A DNA stretch of 64,000 nt from DATARN01 sp036264135 (lineage in GTDB: Bacteria; Actinomycetota; Acidimicrobiia; Acidimicrobiales; Palsa-688), in assembly GCA_036264135.1 (NCBI GenBank), contig DATARN010000011.1, positions 42,225-106,224 on the forward strand, in the 5' to 3' direction. Under the pieces are notes generated by a model. It worked only from the letters and a program-made list of their open reading frames with translations. It did no database searches and was not told the DNA's origin. Position 1 is the first letter of the stretch. Every line of letters starts with the position of its first letter. Of the stretch, positions 17,775-26,542 are shown piece after piece. The position numbers were made by a program, and so were the translations under genes.

Positions 17775-18427
17775 CGCCGGAGACGGACAAGCTCGACGGC
17801 CGGGACGGCCGGGGACCGGCGGCCCCGAGCGACGCCCGCCCCCAGCCGGAAACGGTGGACAAGGCCCGCATCCGCCACGCCGTCCGCGAGCTGCTGGAGG
17901 CCATCGGTGAAGACCCCGAACGCGACGGCCTACGCGACACGCCGGCCCGGGTTGCGAACATGTATGCGGAGATCTTCTCGGGCCTCTATGAGGATCCCGG
18001 CCGGCACCTGAACGTGACCTTCGAGGCCGGCCATGACGAGATGGTGATGGTCAAGGACATCACGTTGTACAGCGTGTGCGAGCACCACCTCGTGCCCTGG
18101 ATCGGCGTGGCCCACGTCGCCTACATCCCCAACGTCGACGGGTGCATCACCGGGCTGTCGAAGCTGGTTCGGCTGGTGGACGGGTTTGCCCGCCGCCCCC
18201 AGGTGCAGGAGCGGTTGACCACCCAGATCGCCGATGCGATCGAAAGGGTCCTCGAGCCTCGGGGCGTGGTCGTGGTGGTCGAAGCCGAGCACCTGTGCAT
18301 GTCCATGCGGGGGGTGCGCAAGCCCGGGACCACGACGGTGACCTCGGCGGTCCGTGGCCTGTTCCGGGACAACGAGGCCACCCTGGCCGAGGCCATGAGC
18401 CTCATCTTCGCCCCCCGCCGCAAGTAG
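17771..18427 (+). CDS. folE: GTP cyclohydrolase I
   Basis: 218 aa. The zinc-site segment YSVCEHHLVPW and the C-terminal AEHLCMSMRGVRKPG are intact, with GEDPERDGLRDTPARVA upstream. It makes dihydroneopterin triphosphate from GTP, the entry to folate. The ATG at 17771 overlaps the ftsH stop as ATGA; the first ~30 residues are a variable leader. It is the first gene of the cofactor operon, followed after 89 bp by folP. Confidence 0.96.
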
Positions 18428-18516
18428 CCGGCGCCGACCGCGCCGCCTGATCTACCTGCGGTTTTCCCCCAATTGGGAAAGGCGGGGCGGCCGTCGCCCC
18501 GGATAGCCTGCCAACC

Positions 18517-19350
18517 GTGACCTTGGTGATGGGCGTATTGAACGTGACGCCCGATTCGTTTTCCGATGGTGGCCGCTGGTTCGACCACGGGCGCGCCGTG
18601 GCCCACGGCGCGGCGATGATTTCCCAGGGGGCTGACATCATCGACGTCGGGGGCGAATCCACCCGTCCCGGGGCCGAACCGGTCGACGAGTCGGAGGAGC
18701 GGCGCCGCATCCTGCCGGTCATCGCCGCCCTGGCCTCACGCGTTCGTGTGTCCGTGGACACCCGCAAACCGGAGGTTGCCGTCGCCGCCGTCGACGCCGG
18801 CGCCACCATGATCAATGACGTGTCGGCATCGCTCTGGCCTGTGGCCGCCGAGGCCGGCGTCGCCTGGATCGCCATGCACATGCGCGGGGAGCCGGCGACC
18901 ATGCAGGTGGCGCCCGCCTACCGGGACGTGGTGGCCGAGGTTCGGGACTTCCTTCTTTTCCGCGCCCAGGCCGCCGAGGCCGCCGGCGTCGGTGAAGTCT
19001 GGATCGACCCGGGTATTGGATTCGGCAAGACCATGGAGCACAACCTGCGCTTGCTGCGCCACCTCGACGAGTTGGTGGCGACCGGACGTCCGGTGGCCGT
19101 CGGCATCAGCCGGAAGTCGTTCATCGGCCGCTTGGCGGCCGCCCCCGCCGCGGCCCCGGCCGGTCCCGCCACCCCGGCGACCGACGACCGGCCGCCCGTC
19201 GCAGCGATCGACGAGCGTCTACCCGGATCACTGGCCGCCGCCATCTGGGCGGCGAGCCGGGGCGCCGGCATGGTGCGGGTCCATGATGTGGCCGAAACGG
19301 TCCAGGCCATGCGCCTCCTCCGGTTGGCGACCGAAGCGGCGGCGGCGTGA
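18517..19350 (+). CDS. folP: dihydropteroate synthase
   Basis: 277 aa. The family signatures GVLNVTPDSFSDGG at the N-terminus, DIIDVGGESTRPGA, VSVDTRKPEVA and DPGIGFGKTMEHNL are present, with SRKSFIG later. It joins dihydropterin pyrophosphate and p-aminobenzoate. A GTG at 18517 is the start; the TIM barrel begins at once. An insertion rich in Ala and Pro near 205-225 (after RLAAAP) is a lineage-specific loop. The next gene starts 4 bases before its stop. Confidence 0.95.
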   Translation: MTLVMGVLNVTPDSFSDGGRWFDHGRAVAHGAAMISQGADIIDVGGESTRPGAEPVDESEERRRILPVIAALASRVRVSVDTRKPEVAVAAVDAGATMINDVSASLWPVAAEAGVAWIAMHMRGEPATMQVAPAYRDVVAEVRDFLLFRAQAAEAAGVGEVWIDPGIGFGKTMEHNLRLLRHLDELVATGRPVAVGISRKSFIGRLAAAPAAAPAGPATPATDDRPPVAAIDERLPGSLAAAIWAASRGAGMVRVHDVAETVQAMRLLRLATEAAAA

Positions 19351-20099
19351 AAGGCAAGTGGGCCAAGGGCATCGCCCCGAGGTTCTTTGCGTGGATCATC
19401 AAGGACAAGCTGGCGGTCAGCGAGCGGCCGGGCGGCTATTCCCGGAACCACCGTCCCGTCCGCCGGCAGGAGGAAATCCTGTGGTTGCGCGGGGAGGGGT
19501 TCACGCGGGTCGTCTCCCTGCTGCAATCGCCCCACAACCTGCATGCCTACGACAAGCTGGAACTCACGTGGGCCCACATCCCCTTTGGACCGCACGACGA
19601 TCCCCAGCTGGTCCTTCCCGACCTCTACGGCCAGCTCCGGGACTGGATGAACGCCGGCGAGCGGCTTCTCGTGCACCAGGAGGAATTGAGTGACCGCCTG
19701 ATGGGCGTGGTGGCCGGCTACCTGCGATGGTCGGGTCTGGTTCCCGCCGGCCCGCAGGCCATCTCCGTGGTGGAGCGGATCCTGCACCGCCAGATGGGCC
19801 CGGAGGGCCGGATGCTGGTCGCGGCCGCCCCTGACCTGGCGGGCGCCTCGTGCCGCAACGGCACCGACCCGGCGGCGCACGCCGACCCGGATGGGCCCGC
19901 CGACCCGGATCGGCACGTCGTGGTGGCTTCGCCCGCCGACCCGCGCGAGACGGCAGGGGACGCCCCGGCGGAGCGCGCCGCTCCCGTCGCGTACGAGGTG
20001 GCGACCGAAGGTCCTACCGAGGTCCCCTCCGAGGGTCCCACCGACCTTCCGGCGGTCGAGGAGGCGCTGCGGGCGGACAGTGAGCCCAATCCCAGCTGA
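19347..20099 (+). CDS. tyrosine-phosphatase-fold protein lacking the catalytic Cys (putative pseudophosphatase)
   Basis: 250 aa. The first ~155 residues read like a small dual-specificity phosphatase: SRNHRPVRRQEEILWLRGEG, VVSLL, then AHIPFGPHD and a P-loop-like LLVHQEELSDRLMG. The loop has H110-Q111-x5-R117, exactly the HC-x5-R spacing but with Gln in place of Cys, so ordinary phosphatase chemistry is not expected. The C-terminal ~90 residues are Ala/Asp/Pro/Glu-rich and probably disordered. The ATG at 19347 overlaps the folP stop (ATGA-like), and folB begins 20 bases before its own stop. The tight embedding in a folate operon suggests a regulatory or scaffolding role; the fold call is by motif only. 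Confidence 0.6.
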   Translation: MKGKWAKGIAPRFFAWIIKDKLAVSERPGGYSRNHRPVRRQEEILWLRGEGFTRVVSLLQSPHNLHAYDKLELTWAHIPFGPHDDPQLVLPDLYGQLRDWMNAGERLLVHQEELSDRLMGVVAGYLRWSGLVPAGPQAISVVERILHRQMGPEGRMLVAAAPDLAGASCRNGTDPAAHADPDGPADPDRHVVVASPADPRETAGDAPAERAAPVAYEVATEGPTEVPSEGPTDLPAVEEALRADSEPNPS

Positions 20100-20460
20100 G
20101 CCCGACCGGATCGAGCTGCGGGGCATCCGGGCCGTCGGGACCCACGGCGTGCTCCCCGAGGAGCAACAGCGGGCCCAACCCTTCCTCGTCGATCTCGACC
20201 TCCTCGCCGACCTCGGACCGGCCGGGCAGAGCGACGCCTTGGAGGACACGATCGACTACGGCGCCGTCGCCCAGGCGGTCCTTGACGAGGTGGCGGGCCC
20301 GCGGGCGGCACTCCTCGAGCGCCTGGCCGAGCGCATCGCGCTCCGGGTCCTCGACACCGCGGGTAGGCGGGCGCAGTCGGTGACCGTTACCCTGCACAAG
20401 CTCCGCCCGCCCGTGCCCGTCGACATGGTGTCTGCAGGGGTCCGGATCACCCGCCCCTGA
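20080..20460 (+). CDS. folB: dihydroneopterin aldolase
   Basis: 126 aa. The motifs IELRGIRAVGTHGVLPEEQ, VDLDLLADL, DTIDYGAVAQ and VTVTLHKLRPPVP match FolB. It splits dihydroneopterin to hydroxymethyldihydropterin and glycolaldehyde. The GTG at 20080 starts inside the preceding gene with 20 bp overlap; it gives a standard-length protein with an 8-residue leader. folK follows 19 bases after the stop. Confidence 0.92.
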   Translation: MSPIPAEPDRIELRGIRAVGTHGVLPEEQQRAQPFLVDLDLLADLGPAGQSDALEDTIDYGAVAQAVLDEVAGPRAALLERLAERIALRVLDTAGRRAQSVTVTLHKLRPPVPVDMVSAGVRITRP

Positions 20461-20479
20461 AAGGACCCCGAAGGAATCG

Positions 20480-20932
20480 ATGACGGTACGAGCCTTCCTG
20501 GCGCTGGGCTCCAACCTCGGCGACCGGTGGCAGCTGCTGCGCACGGCGGTGGCCAGCCTGCCCGACGTGGTGCGGATCTCGCCGGTGTACGAGACCGATC
20601 CCGTCGGGCCGCCCGGTCAGGGGCCGTACCTGAACTGTGTGGTGGAATTGTCGACCGACCGGTCGCCCCGTCAGCTCCTGGCCACCGCCCGCGCCGCCGA
20701 GCAGGCGGCGGGTCGGGTGCGCACCACCCGCTGGGGTCCTCGCACCCTCGACGTGGACGTCCTGCTGGTGGGGGACGAGTTCATCAACGACGCCGACCTG
20801 ACGGTGCCCCATCCCCGCATGTGGGACCGCCCCTTCGTCCTCGTGCCGTTGGCCGACCTGGCGCCCGACCTGGTGGGGGAGCGCCGGCCCGATCCGGAAG
20901 CGTCAGGGGTGCGCTATGCCGGTACCCTGTGA
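20480..20932 (+). CDS. folK: hydroxymethyldihydropterin pyrophosphokinase
   Basis: 150 aa. ALGSNLGDRWQLL at the N-terminus, SPVYETDPVGPPGQGPYLNCVVEL, and the catalytic TTRWGPRTLDVDVLLVGD with PHPRMWDRPFVLVPLADLAP are diagnostic. It transfers pyrophosphate from ATP to hydroxymethyldihydropterin, the substrate of FolP. It completes the folE-folP-folB-folK set. panC starts 50 bases downstream. Confidence 0.96.
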   Translation: MTVRAFLALGSNLGDRWQLLRTAVASLPDVVRISPVYETDPVGPPGQGPYLNCVVELSTDRSPRQLLATARAAEQAAGRVRTTRWGPRTLDVDVLLVGDEFINDADLTVPHPRMWDRPFVLVPLADLAPDLVGERRPDPEASGVRYAGTL

Positions 20933-20981
20933 CGCCACGAACGGCACCCGTCCGGGGCCGGAACGTCAGCGAGGTCCCGCC

Positions 20982-21929
20982 GTGACCGACACCCCGACCC
21001 GAACCGTCACGGGCCCACCTGCCGCCACCGGCGGTCCGGATGGTGCCACCGGGGGCCCGCCCGCCGCCGCCCGCGGCCACCGGGCGCCGACGGTCCTCGA
21101 CCGGCGCCACGCCTTCCGTCACGCCCTCGACGCCGAGCGGGCCGCCGGCCGCACCATCGGCCTGGTTCCGACCATGGGGGCGCTGCACCGCGGCCATGTT
21201 TCCCTGCTGGAGCGGGCCGCCGGCGAGGTGGACATAGTCGCCATGACCCTGTTCGTGAACCCACTGCAGTTCGGGCCCCGGGAGGACCTGGCGACCTACC
21301 CGCGGGACCGGGCCGGCGACCAGCAGAAGGCCCAGCAGGCGGGCGCCACCTACCTCTTCGCCCCGTCCCAGGAGGAGATGTTCCCCGAGCCGCCGGCCAC
21401 CAGTGTCAGCGTCGCCGGGTTGTCGAGCCGGCTGGAAGGAGAGCACCGTCCGGGCCACTTCCAGGGCGTGGCGACCATCGTGACCAAGCTGTTCTCGCTG
21501 GCCGGCCCGTGCCGGGCCTACTTCGGGGAGAAGGACTACCAGCAGCTCATGGTGATCCGCCGCCTGGTCGCCGACCTGTCCCTCCCCGTGGAGATCGTCC
21601 CCTGTCCCACCATCCGCGAGCCGGACGGGCTGGCCCTCTCCAGCCGCAACGCCTACCTCACCCCCGGGCAGCGGGAAACGGCGCCCGCGCTGTACCAGGC
21701 CCTCCTCGCCGGCCAGCGGGAGGCGCAACGCACCGACGACGCCGCCGCCGTCCGCGGCGCCATGACGGCCCGCCTGGCCCGCCACCCCGTGCTCACGCTG
21801 GACTACGCCGAGGTCGCCGACGCCGCCGACCTGACGCCCCTCACCACCCTGGACAACGGCGCCCGCCTCCTCATTGCCGCCCGCATCGGCGGCACCCGGC
21901 TCATCGACAACCTGCCGGCCATACCATGA
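20982..21929 (+). CDS. panC: pantothenate synthetase
   Basis: 315 aa. The nucleotidylyl-transferase HxGH motif appears in TMGALHRGHVSLL, with FVNPLQFGPREDL, HFQGVATIVTKLF, the KDYQQL segment and LSSRNAYL. It joins pantoate and beta-alanine with ATP. The start is the GTG at 20982 with a GAGG ribosome site 7 bases upstream; the ~35-residue Gly/Ala/Thr-rich leader before the core is variable. Its stop overlaps nadB as ATGA. panB and panD are not in the window. Confidence 0.95.
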   Translation: MTDTPTRTVTGPPAATGGPDGATGGPPAAARGHRAPTVLDRRHAFRHALDAERAAGRTIGLVPTMGALHRGHVSLLERAAGEVDIVAMTLFVNPLQFGPREDLATYPRDRAGDQQKAQQAGATYLFAPSQEEMFPEPPATSVSVAGLSSRLEGEHRPGHFQGVATIVTKLFSLAGPCRAYFGEKDYQQLMVIRRLVADLSLPVEIVPCPTIREPDGLALSSRNAYLTPGQRETAPALYQALLAGQREAQRTDDAAAVRGAMTARLARHPVLTLDYAEVADAADLTPLTTLDNGARLLIAARIGGTRLIDNLPAIP

Positions 21930-23500
21930 CCGAACTCGACCTGCTCATCTGCGGCTCCGGCGTCGCCGGCCTCTCGGCCGCCATCCGGGCGGCCGCCAGC
22001 CCGACCACTCCCGGGCTGCGGGTGGGCGTGCTGTCCAAGGCGGAGCTGGTCCAGTCGGCCACCCGGTGGGCCCAGGGCGGGGTGGCCGCCGTCCTCGGCG
22101 AGGACGAGGACTCGACCGACCTGCACATGGCCGACACCCTGCGGGCGGGCGCCGGCCTGTGCGACCGCGACGCCGTCCGGGTCCTCGTCGACGAGGGGCC
22201 GGGGCGGGTCAACGAGCTGATCGCCCTCGGGGCGGTCTTCGACCGTGACGAGGGGGGAACGCTGCTCCTCGCTCGGGAGGGCGGCCACTCCATGCCCCGG
22301 GTGGTCCACGCCGGCGGGGCGGCGACGGGGGCGGAGATCGAGCGGGCCCTCGTCGAGGCGGTACGGCGCACCGCCGCCGCCGTCCTCGAGGGATGGTTCG
22401 CCCTCGACCTGATCGTCGAACGGGGCGCCTGCCGGGGGGTGCGGGCGCTCGCCCCGGACGGGACCACCCACGACGTCCGGGCGTCGCACACCCTGCTGGC
22501 GACGGGCGGCGCCGGCCAGGTGTTCAGCGTGACCACCAACCCGGGCCAGGCGACGGGCGACGGCCTGGCCATGGCGTTGCGCGCCGGGGTGCCGGTGGCC
22601 GACGTCGAGTTCATGCAGTTCCACCCGACGGCGCTGCACCACCCCGCCATGCCCCGGCCGCTGCTCTCCGAGGCGCTGCGGGGCCACGGCGCCCGGATCC
22701 GCGACGCCCGGGGCGAGCGCTTCGTCGACGAGCTGCTGCCCCGTGACCTGGTCAGCACGGCGATGACCGCCCGCATGCTGGAGCAGGGAGTCGAGCATCT
22801 GTGGCTCGACGCCACCGCCCTCGAGGCGTTCGACGACCGCTTCCCCACCATCGCCGCCTCGGTGCGGGCCGCCGGCCTCGACCCGACGGTGGACTGGCTG
22901 CCCATCGCCCCCGCCGCCCATTACCTCTCCGGGGGTATCGTGACCGACCTCGACGGCGCCACGACCCTGCCCGGTCTGTGGGCGTGCGGCGAGGTGGCCT
23001 GCACCGGGGTCCACGGTGCCAACCGGCTGGCGTCGAACTCCTTGCTGGAGGGGATGGTGTGGGCGCCCCGGGTGATCGAGGCGATCGAGGCGGGAAAAGG
23101 GGGCCCGGATGCCACCGGCGCCATGCGTCCGCTCCTGGCCGGTGCCCCCACGCCGGGGGTCATCTGGGCCCAGGCCCTCAATGCCATCCGCCCCGCCTTC
23201 GGGGCCGGCCCGAGCGAAGACCCGGCCAAGCGGCGCGACGAGTTGCAACGGGCCATGACCGCCGGGGCGGGCGTGTTGCGCGACGCCTCCTCGCTGCCCG
23301 AGACCGACGCCGTGGTGGCGGCGGTGGCCGCGTCGACCGACGTTGTTGCCGAGCCCGAGCTGGCCAACCTGGTCCTCGTCTCCCGGGCCCTCCTCACCGC
23401 GGCCGCCGCCCGGGAGGAGAGTAGGGGGGCGCACGGACGAACCGACTTTCCCGCCCGCCGGGCCACCTTTTCCCACCGTTTCGCCGTCCGCATGCCATGA
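21926..23500 (+). CDS. nadB: L-aspartate oxidase
   Basis: 524 aa. FAD-binding GSGVAGLSAAIRAA near residue 10, the family SATRWAQGGVAAVLG, EGGHSMPRVVHAGG, QFHPTALH and HYLSGGIVTDLDG are present, with GVHGANRLASNSLLEG closing the FAD site. It oxidises L-aspartate to iminoaspartate in NAD synthesis. Overlaps panC and nadC by 4 bases each (ATGA). nadA, the quinolinate synthase partner, is not within the window, unusual for a nadB-nadC pair. Confidence 0.95.
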   Translation: MTELDLLICGSGVAGLSAAIRAAASPTTPGLRVGVLSKAELVQSATRWAQGGVAAVLGEDEDSTDLHMADTLRAGAGLCDRDAVRVLVDEGPGRVNELIALGAVFDRDEGGTLLLAREGGHSMPRVVHAGGAATGAEIERALVEAVRRTAAAVLEGWFALDLIVERGACRGVRALAPDGTTHDVRASHTLLATGGAGQVFSVTTNPGQATGDGLAMALRAGVPVADVEFMQFHPTALHHPAMPRPLLSEALRGHGARIRDARGERFVDELLPRDLVSTAMTARMLEQGVEHLWLDATALEAFDDRFPTIAASVRAAGLDPTVDWLPIAPAAHYLSGGIVTDLDGATTLPGLWACGEVACTGVHGANRLASNSLLEGMVWAPRVIEAIEAGKGGPDATGAMRPLLAGAPTPGVIWAQALNAIRPAFGAGPSEDPAKRRDELQRAMTAGAGVLRDASSLPETDAVVAAVAASTDVVAEPELANLVLVSRALLTAAAAREESRGAHGRTDFPARRATFSHRFAVRMP

Positions 23501-24354
23501 CGTGGGTCGACCCGCCGCCCGCCGCGGTACGCGATGTGGTGGCCCGGGCCCTGGCGGAGGACCTGGGGCCGCTCGGCGACCTCACCGCCAGCCTCCTCCC
23601 CGACGGGGCGGTGGCCCGCGCCGCGTTCGTGGCCCGGCGCGACGGGGTCGTGGCGGGGGAGCGCTGCGTGCGGGCGACCTTCGCCGCCGTCGACGCCGAC
23701 GTGGCGGTGGAGTGGCGCCTCTCCGACGGCCTGGCGGTGCGCCCCGGCGACGTGCTCGGCGAGGTCGAGGGCCGGCTGGCGTCGATCCTCACCGCCGAGC
23801 GGACGGCGCTGAACCTGCTCGGGCGGTTGTCGGGCGTCGCCACCTTGACCCGGGCCTACGTCCAGGCCGCCCAGGGCCGGGCCCGCATACGCGACACCCG
23901 TAAGACGACCCCGGGGCTGCGGGCCCTGGAGAAGGCGGCGGTGCGGGCCGGCGGCGGCGCCAACCACCGCGGCTCGCTTTCCGACGGCATCTTGATCAAG
24001 GACAACCACCTGGCCCGGATGTCGATCGGCGAGGCCGTGGCGCGGGCCCGCCACCGCTGGCCCGGCCAGCTGGTCGAAGTGGAGTGCGACACCGCCCGCC
24101 AGGTGAAGGAGGCCGTCGCCGCCGGCGCCGACATGATCCTGCTGGACAACATGACGCCCTCCCAGGTGGCGTCGGCAGTTGAGCTCATCGCCGGCCAGTG
24201 CCCGGCCGAGGTCTCCGGCGGCGTGACCCTCGAATCGGTCGCCGCCTACGCCGCGGCCGGCGCCGCCTTCATCTCGGTCGGCGCGTTGACCCACTCCGCC
24301 CCCGCCCTCGACATCGGCCTCGACATAGGAATCACCGATGCTGCTGGCGATTGA
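23497..24354 (+). CDS. nadC: nicotinate-nucleotide pyrophosphorylase (quinolinate phosphoribosyltransferase)
   Basis: 285 aa. DTRKTTPGLRALEKAAVRAGGG, NHRGSLSDGILIKDNHL, VEVECDTARQVKEAVAAGADMILLDNM and the C-terminal VSGGVTLESVAAYAAAGAAFISVGALTHS are the NadC core. It converts quinolinate and PRPP to nicotinate mononucleotide, CO2 and PPi. The ATG at 23497 overlaps the nadB stop; the last 17 bases overlap coaX. Confidence 0.96.
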   Translation: MTWVDPPPAAVRDVVARALAEDLGPLGDLTASLLPDGAVARAAFVARRDGVVAGERCVRATFAAVDADVAVEWRLSDGLAVRPGDVLGEVEGRLASILTAERTALNLLGRLSGVATLTRAYVQAAQGRARIRDTRKTTPGLRALEKAAVRAGGGANHRGSLSDGILIKDNHLARMSIGEAVARARHRWPGQLVEVECDTARQVKEAVAAGADMILLDNMTPSQVASAVELIAGQCPAEVSGGVTLESVAAYAAAGAAFISVGALTHSAPALDIGLDIGITDAAGD

Positions 24355-25123
24355 CGTCGGCAACACCCAGACGGTGATCGGGCTTTTCGCCCCCGTGGGC
24401 TCCGGCGAGGCCGGCCTGGTGCACCACTGGCGGGTGTCGAGCCACGCCGAGCGCACCGCCGACGAGTTGGCCATGACCATCGCCCAGCTGCTCGACCTGC
24501 AGGGCTTCGACGTGGCCGAGACGGTCGACGGCATCGCGGTGGCGTCGGTCGTGCCCCGTACCACCGCCGCGCTCCGGGAGATGTCCGAGAAGTGGTTTCC
24601 CGTCACCACGGTGATCGTCGAACCGGGCGTCCGCACCGGGATGCCCATCCTCTACGACAACCCCAAGGAGGTCGGCGCCGACCGCATCGCCGACGCCGTG
24701 GCCGCCTATGACCAGTACGGCGGCCCCACCATCGTGGTGGACTTCGGGACGGCCACGACCGTCGAGGCCATCTCGGCGCGCGGTGAGTACCTGGGCGGGG
24801 CCATCGTCCCCGGGATCGAGATCTCGCTGGACGCCCTGTTCGCCCGGGCCGCCGCCCTACGCCGCGTCGAGCTGGTGGCGCCCCGGAAGGTGATCGGCAA
24901 GAACACCATCGAGGCCATCCAGTCGGGCGCCATCTACGGCTTCGCCGCCCAGGTCGACGGGCTGTGCGTTCGCTTCGAGGAGGAGCTGGGCCCCTCGACG
25001 GTCGTCGCCACCGGCGGGCTGGCCGGCCTCATCGCGCCCCTCACCGAGAGCATCGACCACCACGAGCCGTGGCTCACCCTGAACGGGCTGCGCATCATCT
25101 TCGAGAGAAACGTGTTGCCGTGA
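24338..25123 (+). CDS. coaX: type III pantothenate kinase
   Basis: 261 aa. The ASKHA-fold phosphate loop LLAIDVGNTQTVIGLF opens the protein; NPKEVGADRIADAVAAY, DFGTATTVEAIS and GGAIVPGIEISLDALFARAAALRRVEL follow. It phosphorylates pantothenate, the first step to CoA, independent of CoA feedback in this type. The ATG at 24338 lies 17 bases inside nadC. The stop overlaps lysS as GTGA. The order panC-nadB-nadC-coaX-lysS is common in actinobacteria. Confidence 0.95.
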   Translation: MLLAIDVGNTQTVIGLFAPVGSGEAGLVHHWRVSSHAERTADELAMTIAQLLDLQGFDVAETVDGIAVASVVPRTTAALREMSEKWFPVTTVIVEPGVRTGMPILYDNPKEVGADRIADAVAAYDQYGGPTIVVDFGTATTVEAISARGEYLGGAIVPGIEISLDALFARAAALRRVELVAPRKVIGKNTIEAIQSGAIYGFAAQVDGLCVRFEEELGPSTVVATGGLAGLIAPLTESIDHHEPWLTLNGLRIIFERNVLP

Positions 25124-26532
25124 GCGACGACATCCCCTACCGGTTCGAGCCGAGCCACACCATCGCCGCCGTCCGCCGCGCCCACCCCGGGCTGGCACCC
25201 GACGACGAGACGGGCGAAGACGTGACCGTCGCCGGCCGGCTCATGCTGCGCCGGGGTCAGGGCAAGGTGGCCTTCGGGCAGCTGGTCGACTGGACGGGCA
25301 CGATCCAGCTCTTCGCCGGCGCCGACTGGACACAGAACTTCGACGGCTTCAAGAGGTTGGCCATCGGCGACTGGATCGGCGCCTCCGGCGAGGTGATCGC
25401 GACCCGCACCGGTGAACTCTCGGTGAAAGTTCGCAACTGGACGCTCCTCGCCCCGACGCAGCGCGGCTTCGGCGACAAATGGAAGGGCATCACCGACGTC
25501 GACCTGCGCTACCGCCAGCGCTACGCCGACCTGTGGGCCAACCCCGGGTCCCGGGAGGCGTTCCTGCTGCGCAGCCGCATGCTGTCCCTGACCCGGAGGT
25601 GGCTGGAGGACCGGGGCTTCGTCGAGGTGGAAACGCCGATCTTCCACCCCATCCCCGGCGGCGCCCTGGCCAAGCCGTTCGTGACCCACCACAACGCCCT
25701 TGACGTCGACCTGTACCTGCGGATCGCCCCCGAGTTGTACCTGAAACGGCTGGTCGTCGGCGGTTTCGAACGGGTCTACGAGATCGGCCGGGTGTTCCGC
25801 AACGAAGGCCTCTCGCCCCGGCACAATCCCGAGTTCACCATGCTGGAGCTGTACCAGGCCTACGCCGACTACCACGACCTGATGGCGCTGACCGAGCAGC
25901 TGGTCGCCTACCTGGCCCTCGAGCTGCGGGGGGCCACGTCGCTTACCTACGGCGGCCGGGAGCTGGATCTGGCGCCGCCGTGGCGGCGGGCCACCCTGAC
26001 CGAGCTGATCGAGGAACACGCCGGCGTCACGGTGTCGGTGGCCACGCCGCTCGCCCAGCTGCGGGCGATCGCGTCCCGGCTCGGCGTGGAGTTCGAACCG
26101 TCGTGGGGCCCGGGGAAGCTGGTACTGGAGATCTACGAGAAGACGACGGAGCACCAGCTGTGGGGCCCGGTGTTCGTCATGGACTACCCGAAGGAGGTCT
26201 CACCCCTGTCCCGGGACCACCGCTCGCAGCCGGGCCTGGTCGAGCGGTTCGAGGCCATCGTGGCCGGCCGCGAGCTGGTCAACGCCTTCAGCGAGCTCGT
26301 CGACCCCGCCGAGCAGCGCGCCCGCTTCGAGGCCCAGGCGCGGGCGCGGGCCGCGGGCGACGACGAGGCCATGGCGGTCGACGAGGACTACCTGCGGGCC
26401 CTCGAGTACGGGCTGCCGCCCACCGGTGGCCTGGGCCTCGGCATGGACCGCCTGGCCATGCTGCTGGCCGACCGCGACGCCATCCGCGACGTGGTGCTCT
26501 TTCCCACCCTGCGCCCCGAGGCGCCGGAGTAG
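25120..26532 (+). CDS. lysS: lysyl-tRNA synthetase, class II
   Basis: 470 aa. An N-terminal OB-fold (VTVAGRLMLRRGQGKVAFGQLVD) is followed by the class II core: motif 1 around FVEVETPIFHPIPGGALAKPF, motif 2 RVFRNEGLSPRHNPEFTMLELY, and motif 3 GLGLGMDRLAMLL near the C-terminus. The start GTG at 25120 overlaps the coaX stop. It ends the cofactor operon; the next gene is convergent, 10 bases away. Confidence 0.95.
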   Translation: MSDDIPYRFEPSHTIAAVRRAHPGLAPDDETGEDVTVAGRLMLRRGQGKVAFGQLVDWTGTIQLFAGADWTQNFDGFKRLAIGDWIGASGEVIATRTGELSVKVRNWTLLAPTQRGFGDKWKGITDVDLRYRQRYADLWANPGSREAFLLRSRMLSLTRRWLEDRGFVEVETPIFHPIPGGALAKPFVTHHNALDVDLYLRIAPELYLKRLVVGGFERVYEIGRVFRNEGLSPRHNPEFTMLELYQAYADYHDLMALTEQLVAYLALELRGATSLTYGGRELDLAPPWRRATLTELIEEHAGVTVSVATPLAQLRAIASRLGVEFEPSWGPGKLVLEIYEKTTEHQLWGPVFVMDYPKEVSPLSRDHRSQPGLVERFEAIVAGRELVNAFSELVDPAEQRARFEAQARARAAGDDEAMAVDEDYLRALEYGLPPTGGLGLGMDRLAMLLADRDAIRDVVLFPTLRPEAPE

Positions 26533-26542
26533 CGATCCCGGG

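Noticed and set aside
18463..18480. Palindrome TTTCCC-CCAATT-GGGAAA between folE and folP
   Set aside because: Short, no T-tract, no match to a known operator; could be chance.
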